A program made the position numbers and the translations under genes. Source: Nemertoderma westbladi (taxonomy: Eukaryota; Xenacoelomorpha; Nemertodermatida; Nemertodermatidae). Taken from it: 64,000 bases of DNA. This document shows, piece after piece, positions 58,875 to 64,000 of this stretch. Position 1 is the first letter of the stretch, and every line of letters begins with the position of its first letter. Location: positions 28,211 to 92,210 of the forward strand of contig JAUCBJ010004577.1 in the NCBI GenBank assembly GCA_032718475.1. The letters are read 5' to 3'. Under the pieces are notes generated by a model. That model did not search any database. It had not been told where the DNA came from and saw nothing but the letters and a program-made list of their open reading frames with translations.

Positions 58875-59800
58875 CCAATGGCGAATGTTTTTATTACATA
58901 ATATGCTTCATTATTTTTTGACAGACAGACTGACAGACAAACAGACATACATACAGACAAAGATAGCCTAGAGTTGGTTAGTCGTAAAAACTGACATCAG
59001 AAATGAAATCAGAGACCTGGAAAACCCTCATGGCGAATGTTTTTATTACATAATATGCTTAATTATTTTTTGACAGACAGACTGACAGACAAACAGACAT
59101 ACATACAGACAAAGATAGCCTATAGTTGGTCAGTCGTAAAAACTGACATCAGAAATGAAATCAGAGACCTGGAAAACCCCCATGGCGAATGTTTTTATTA
59201 CATAGTATGCTTCCTTATTTTTTGACAGACAGTCTGACAGACAAACAGACATACAAACAGACACAGACAGCCTAGAGTTGGTCAGTCGTAAAAACTGACA
59301 TCAGAAATGAAATCAAAGACCTGGAAAACCCCAATGGCGAATGTTTTTATTACATAATATGCTTCATTATTTTTTGACAGACAGACTGACAGACAAACAG
59401 ACATACATACAGACAAAGATAGCCTAGAGTTGGTTAGTCGTAAAAACTGACATCAGAAATGAAATCAGAGACCTGGAAAACCCTCATGGCGAATGTTCTT
59501 ATTACATAATATGCTTAATTATTTTTTGACAGACAGACTGACAGACAAACAGACATACATACAGACAAAGATAGCCTAGAGTTGTTCAGTCGTAAAAACT
59601 GACATCAGAAATGAAATCAGAGACCTGGAAAACCCCCATGGCGAATGTTTTTATTACATAGTATGCTTCCTTATATTTTGACCTACAGACTGACAGACAA
59701 ACAGACATACATACAGACACAGACATCCTAGAGTTGGTCAGTCGTAAAAACTGACATCAGAAATCAAATCAGCGACCAGGAAAACCCCCAGGGATGAAAA
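58756..59800. repeat. 152-bp tandem array, seven units
   Basis: The GACAGACAGACTGACAG landmark starts at 58768, 58920, 59072, 59224, 59376 and 59528, and a decayed one at 59680, always 152 bases apart. Units 1 and 4 share ATACAAACAGACACAG and AATCAAAGACC. Units 2 and 5 share GAGTTGGTTAG. Units 3 and 6 share ATATGCTTAATT. A 456-bp trimer was therefore duplicated. Confidence 0.93.
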
Positions 59801-60140
59801 TGTAAAGTATGTAGTTATACTTATTACGACATTATTATTTAACAAATTAAATAATTAAAAAAATTGGTTTTGCTCAAATTTATTCAGGGCCTGGGGACTA
59901 AACATTAATGTAGAATCCGTACCGAAAGATTTCTTCTATTCATTTTTGTAAAAAGTAATGTTCTAGAACAAATATTTTTTGTTCTAGAACATAAAAAAAA
60001 TGTTATTTTGTGGTGTTTTTTATTTGATTAGTAAGTGTTAAAAACAATTACAAACAACTATAAGTTTCCATTGTAGCTAGTGATTTTTATTAAATATGTG
60101 ATAATACAAAGATAACACAGAATAAAAAATTAACAAAATT

Positions 60141-60213
60141 TACAAATTAGCGAGTTTTTTTTGTTCTAGAACAAATATTATTTGTTCTAGAACAAAAAAA
60201 CTCGCTAATTTGT
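60141..60213. repeat. Near-perfect 36-bp-arm hairpin
   Basis: TACAAATTAGCGAG, a T run and TTGTTCTAGAACAAATA (60141-60177) are followed, after one base, by the inverse complement up to 60213. The only difference is eight T against seven A. Two TGTTCTAGAACA palindromes lie inside the arms. A related diverged unit follows at about 60310-60480, sharing ACAAAGATAACA and TAAATGAATAGA. Confidence 0.9.
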
Positions 60214-60602
60214 ACATGAACAAAATTTTTATATTTAAATGAATAGATAATATGCTCTAGAACATATTTTTCTAAATAAAACAAAAACTAGCTAGTTTAA
60301 AAAATTTATACAAAGATAACATACAATAAAAATGAAAAATATAAACAAATTAGCTTGTTTTTTTATATTTTTTTGTTCTAGAACAAAAAATATTTGTTCT
60401 AGAACAAAATTTTATATTAAATGAATAGACAATATGTTCTAGAATGTGTCTTATTTTTAAAACAGTTAAATAAATTTATTTAACTAATTTACTAATATTA
60501 ATTATTGATATTAATATTAATAATATACGAAATTTTTAAACAGTTTAGAATGAAAATATTCAAGAGAACATATGGACCATCTTAAACTGTATTTCCGAGA
60601 CA

Positions 60603-60619
60603 GGGGGGGGGGGGGGGGG
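60603..60619. repeat. G17 homopolymer
   Basis: Seventeen consecutive G just before array E; its length is likely uncertain in any assembly. Confidence 0.9.
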
Positions 60620-60638
60620 ATGGACACAAATACCATGT

Positions 60639-61098
60639 GGGATTAAGGAATTTGGGAATAAGGGATTTGGGAATAAGGAATTTAGGATTTGGGAATAAGG
60701 TATTTGGGATTTGGGAATAAGGTATTTGGTATACGGTATACGGTATTTGGGAATACGGTATTTGGGATTTGGGAATGAGGTATTTGGGAATAAGGTATTT
60801 GGGAATAAGGTATTTGGGATTTGGGAATAAGGTATTTGGGAATGAGGTATTTGGGAATTGGGAATAAGGTATTTGGGATTTGGGAATAAGGAAGGTATTT
60901 GGGATTTGGGAACAAGGTATTTGGGAATAAGGTATTTGGGAATAAGGTGTTTGGGAATAAGGTATTTGGGATTTGGGAATAAGGTATTTGGGAATAAGGT
61001 ATTTGGGATTTGGGAATAAGGTATTTGGGATTTGGGAACAAGGTATTTGGGAATAAGGTATTTGGGAATAAGGTATTTGGGATTTGGGAATAAGGAAT
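60639..61098. repeat. Array E: GGTATTTGGGAATAA minisatellite
   Basis: It mixes 15-base units (GGTATTTGGGAATAA) and 22-base units with an added GATTTGG step. A few similar units also lie at 61290-61325. The long minus-strand frames reading IPNTLFPN and similar are artefacts of the repeat. Confidence 0.93.
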
Positions 61099-61289
61099 TT
61101 GGGATCTGCCATTATATTAGTGATTATCGGTTTTTATTTGCTGATCGGCCATTATTGGTTGACTGAAGAAGATACGCAATGCGTATCTCATTATGCCTCA
61201 TAATAGCCTATCGTCAACAAGTCAACCCCACCGATTAGCGGCACTGGCTGTTTCCGCTAACGGGGCTCAGTTGAACAACGCGTCCCTTT
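61099..61289. other. Spacer between minisatellites, no gene
   Basis: It contains a 17-bp palindrome GATACGCAATGCGTATC and otherwise nothing recognised. Confidence 0.5.
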
Positions 61290-61325
61290 GGGATCTGGGA
61301 ATAAGGAATTTGGGATTTGGAATCT

Positions 61326-62465
61326 GTAGTTAAAACGTATTACAAGTTTATGCAGGTTAGTAAAGGAACAGGTTATAGAGGTGAGTAGATAGAACCAAAA
61401 CAATAAATGATAGTTAACACATTTTACAAGATTATGCAAGTTAGTAAAGGAGCTGGTTATTGAGGCGGGTAGATATAAAGAAAACAATAAACGATAGTTA
61501 ACATATGTTACTACAAGATTATGCAGGTTAGAAAAGGAGAAAAAAGGTTACAGAGGCGGGTAGATAGAACCAATACAATAAACGATAGTTAACATGTGTT
61601 ACTACAAGATTATGCGGTTAGTAAAGGAGAAGGTTACAGAGGCGGGTAGATAGAACCAATACAATAAACGATAGTTAACACGTGTTACAAGATGTAGGTT
61701 AGTAAAGAAGCAGGTTGTGGAGGCGGATAGATTGATTAAACCAAAACAATAAACGATAGTTAACAAGTGTTACAAGATTATGCGGTTAGTAAAGGAGCAG
61801 GTTACAGAGGCAGGTAGATAGGACCAATACAATAAACGATAGTTAACACGTGTTACAAGATGTAGGTTAGTAAAGAAGCAGGTTGTGGAGGCGGATAGAT
61901 TGATTAAACCGAAACAATAAACGACAGTTAACAAGTGTTACACGATTATGCGGTTAGTAAAGGAGCAGGTTACAGAGGCAGGTAGATAGAACCAATACAA
62001 TAAACGATAGTTAACGCGTGTTACAAGATGTAGGTTAGTAAAGAAGCAGGTTGTAGAGGAGGATAGATTGATTGAACCAAAACAATAAACGATAGTTAAC
62101 AAGTGTTACAAGATTATGCGGGTAGTAAAGGAGCAGGTTACAGAGGCAGGTAGATAGAACCAATACAATAAACGATAGTTAACACGTGTTACAAGCTATC
62201 CATGTTAGTAAAGGGGCTGGTTATTGAGGCGGGTAGACAGGACCAAAACAATAAACGATAATTACGACATGTTACGAGATTATGCAGTTTAGTAAAGGAG
62301 CAGGTTACAGAGGCATGTAGATAGAACCAAAACAATAAACGATAATTAACACATATTACGAGATTATGCAGTTTAGTAAAGGAGCAGGTTACAGAGGCAT
62401 GTAGATAGAGCACAATAAACTCGTGTAACATGCTTATGCAGGTTAGTAAAGGAATGGGTTGAAAG
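61326..62465. repeat. Array F: about 85-bp tandem repeat, about 13 copies
   Basis: The AATAAACGATAGTTAAC landmark lies at 61402 (as AATAAATG), 61486, 61577, 61663, 61748 and 61831, and onward to about 62340. Spacing is 83-91 bases. Units also share GTAAAGGAGCAGGTTACAG and a TTATGCGGTTA step. A pair of alternating unit types (with TTGATTAAACC or with AGAACCAATAC) repeats at 61680-62100. Confidence 0.9.
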
Positions 62466-62600
62466 ATGCATATGTATGCATACACGTGAAATACACGTAT
62501 TAAATATACGTGAAAATAAACTGGAGAGAGAGAAACGTTGTATAGAAAATATGAAAAAATTCAAACGTAAGGATACACGTTCGTGGGGACTTCGCGCAGC

Positions 62601-63180
62601 ACGTAGTCGGCAAGCCTTGGCATACGATTCATATAGAGCAAATGGGGCATGTCTAGTTTGGACCCCATATCCCATGCAATAAATGTATTCATTCGATTTA
62701 CAATCATATGTTAATCCGCTAGGTGGTGTCAAATTGTTATTCTGCAATTTCGTACTTACCAGTGCAGCACTGTACAGCAGTACCGTACCGGTAGGCCTAT
62801 GTCATTACTTCTGAGACTCTAGCGGATCCCCAATTAAATGTCTTAACTTTTCAATTTCGTAAAAGATAGACTTCATGATTCTCTACAGGCCACCAAAATT
62901 TCAGCTCAGGAAAATGAGGCCTTCCCGAGAAATTTAACATTTTCTAAAAACCACATAATCTGTCGTAGCTGACGTCAGACTGCATGATTTTTCACCAAAC
63001 TTTACAAACTTTCTAAACTTTCTCTCTACTACTTACCTACTAAGTTTGGTTCAATTCCGAACCAGCTATGCCGAGAAATTCGCGTTCAAACATTTACCAG
63101 ACAGACAGACGGACAGACAGACAGACGGACATGCCCCATTTGCCCTATATGAACCGTATGCAAAGGCTCGCCGACTACGT
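62601..63180. mobile_element. Foldback element with 53-bp inverted arms
   Basis: The left arm is 62601-62653 (starts ACGTAGTCGGCAAGCC, ends GGGGCATGTC). The right arm, 63128-63180, is its inverse complement with about four mismatches. The interior holds a block that recurs 878 bases downstream and a GACA/GACG run. There is no transposase ORF, so it is non-autonomous. Confidence 0.75.
62690..63122. repeat. Dispersed repeat S, copy 1
   Basis: It starts near TCATTCGAT, contains TAATCCGCTAGGTGGTGTC and GTACCGTACCGGTAGGCC, and ends in a GACAGACGG run. It is nearly identical to 63568-64000. Confidence 0.9.
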
Positions 63181-63182
63181 GT

Positions 63183-63567
63183 CTCGCCCCACAGTAAGTA
63201 GAGCAAGCAGCCTTGGAAGTTGGAACTATCCAAATCATCTGGACCTTAATGGTAGCCTATGGAATCTATGACTCTCCAAATTGGACCAAAGGCGCGACCT
63301 TTCACTTACATTAGTAAGGTCGTCATTGGGTTCGGACATGACTCATCCCTCCACTACTACTACTATACTGTACTATGCTCACCGATGAAGTCTCTGTGCT
63401 GTCAACACTTATCTGTAGAAGTTTTGGTACTTTCTGGATTGACACATAGTCGCATGGTCGCTGGCTGAGGCTAGTCCGTTTAATATTTAGAGCACTCTGG
63501 CTGTGCATCGGCAAATCTAGATTCAACTGGGCGGCATTTGCCGCCTAGTGGCAAGTAAATGAGCTAT
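63183..63567. other. Spacer between repeats, no gene seen
   Basis: Short ORFs only, with no recognised motif or structure. Confidence 0.5.
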
Positions 63568-64000
63568 CATTCGATATACAATCATATGTTAATCCGCTAG
63601 GTGGTGTCAAATTGTTATTCTGCAATTTCGTACTTACCAGTGCAGCACTGTACAGCAGTACCGTACCGGTAGGCCTATGTCATTACTTCTGAGTCTCTAG
63701 CGGATCCCCAATTAAATGTCTTAACTTTTCAATTTCGTAAAAGATAGACTTCATGATTCTCTACAGGCCACCAAAATTTCAGCTCAGGAAAATGAGGCCT
63801 TCCCGAGAAATTTAACATTTTCTAAAAACCACATAATCTGTCGTAGCTGACGTCAGACTGCATGATTTTTCACCAAACTTTACAAACTTTCTAAACTTTC
63901 TCTCTACTACTTACCTACTAAGTTTGGTTCAATTCCGAACGAGCGATGCCGAGAAATTCGCGTTCAAACATTTACCAGACAGACGGACGGACAGACAGAC
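63568..64000. repeat. Dispersed repeat S, copy 2, cut by the window end
   Basis: It is a direct copy of 62690-63122 at an offset of 878 bases with only a few substitutions (for example AACGAGCGATG for AACCAGCTATG). It runs into a GACA/GACG tract at the window edge. Whether an inverted arm follows cannot be seen. Confidence 0.88.

Larger units (their letters stand above)
57050..60450. repeat. Cluster of TGTTCTAGAACA palindromes
   Basis: Palindromes built on TTCTAGAA (often TTGTTCTAGAACAA) lie near 57050, 57343, 58267, 58307, 58328, 59960, 59980, 60162, 60183, 60250, 60376, 60400 and 60436. They are spread over 3.4 kb in AT-rich sequence, several of them in pairs 20-25 bases apart. TTCnnGAA is the tail-to-tail heat-shock element core; whether that is meaningful here is unknown. 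Confidence 0.8.

Noticed and set aside
60582-61112. A 176-codon minus-strand ORF reading IPKSQIPYSQIPN-like repeats
   Set aside because: It comes from array E. A second frame is open over the same bases with the same motif, and there is no unique sequence.

Overview
This is eukaryotic nuclear DNA from an animal, most likely an invertebrate. The evidence is GT-AG introns, exons of a FAM193-type gene (an animal family), several non-LTR retrotransposons, a Ty3/Gypsy LTR element, tRNA-derived SINE relics and GACA-rich dispersed repeats. The phylum cannot be fixed from the sequence. The window is AT-rich, and more than half of it is tandem repeat.

One host gene can be supported, on the minus strand. 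Five phase-compatible exons lie at 15498-19675 and a sixth, frame-damaged candidate exon lies at 57872-58106. Together they look like the middle and C-terminal part of a FAM193-like protein. The gene runs off both ends of the window: its 3' exons lie left of base 1 and its 5' exons lie right of 58106. Nearly everything else is intron filler or repeat.

From left to right: 1-1486 holds the 5' part of a non-LTR retrotransposon on the minus strand, with ORF1 and the ORF2 endonuclease overlapping at TGATG. Array A, about 480 copies of a 29-bp unit, fills 1487-15465. The exon cluster at 15498-19675 has the 17-bp array B directly upstream of one 3' splice site and SINE relics in its introns. A decayed reverse-transcriptase segment at about 21027-21150 runs straight into array C (21151-43593, about 724 copies of a 31-bp unit). 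Array C ends on the C-terminal part of a reverse-transcriptase ORF in the same strand, so the array seems to have grown inside a LINE. A pile of nested LINE fragments follows (43.6-46.8 kb). A second, unrelated 31-bp array (array D) is split by a Gypsy element with nearly identical LTRs but several broken frames (48226-53795). From 54.3 to 64 kb there are AT-rich intron sequence, paired dispersed repeats, a cluster of TGTTCTAGAACA palindromes, a near-perfect hairpin, a 7 x 152-bp array, two further minisatellites and foldback elements.

The parts relate as one long gene whose introns have been enlarged by satellites and retroelements. The intron between the 57.9-kb and 19.7-kb exons would be about 38 kb, with array C making up well over half of it. 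The most unusual observations are the LINE-nested array C, the branch-point-like array B, a 20-bp LINE tail insertion with a 14-bp target duplication, and the Gypsy insertion that restores an array D unit when removed. Family assignments rest on motif recognition only; no searches were run.
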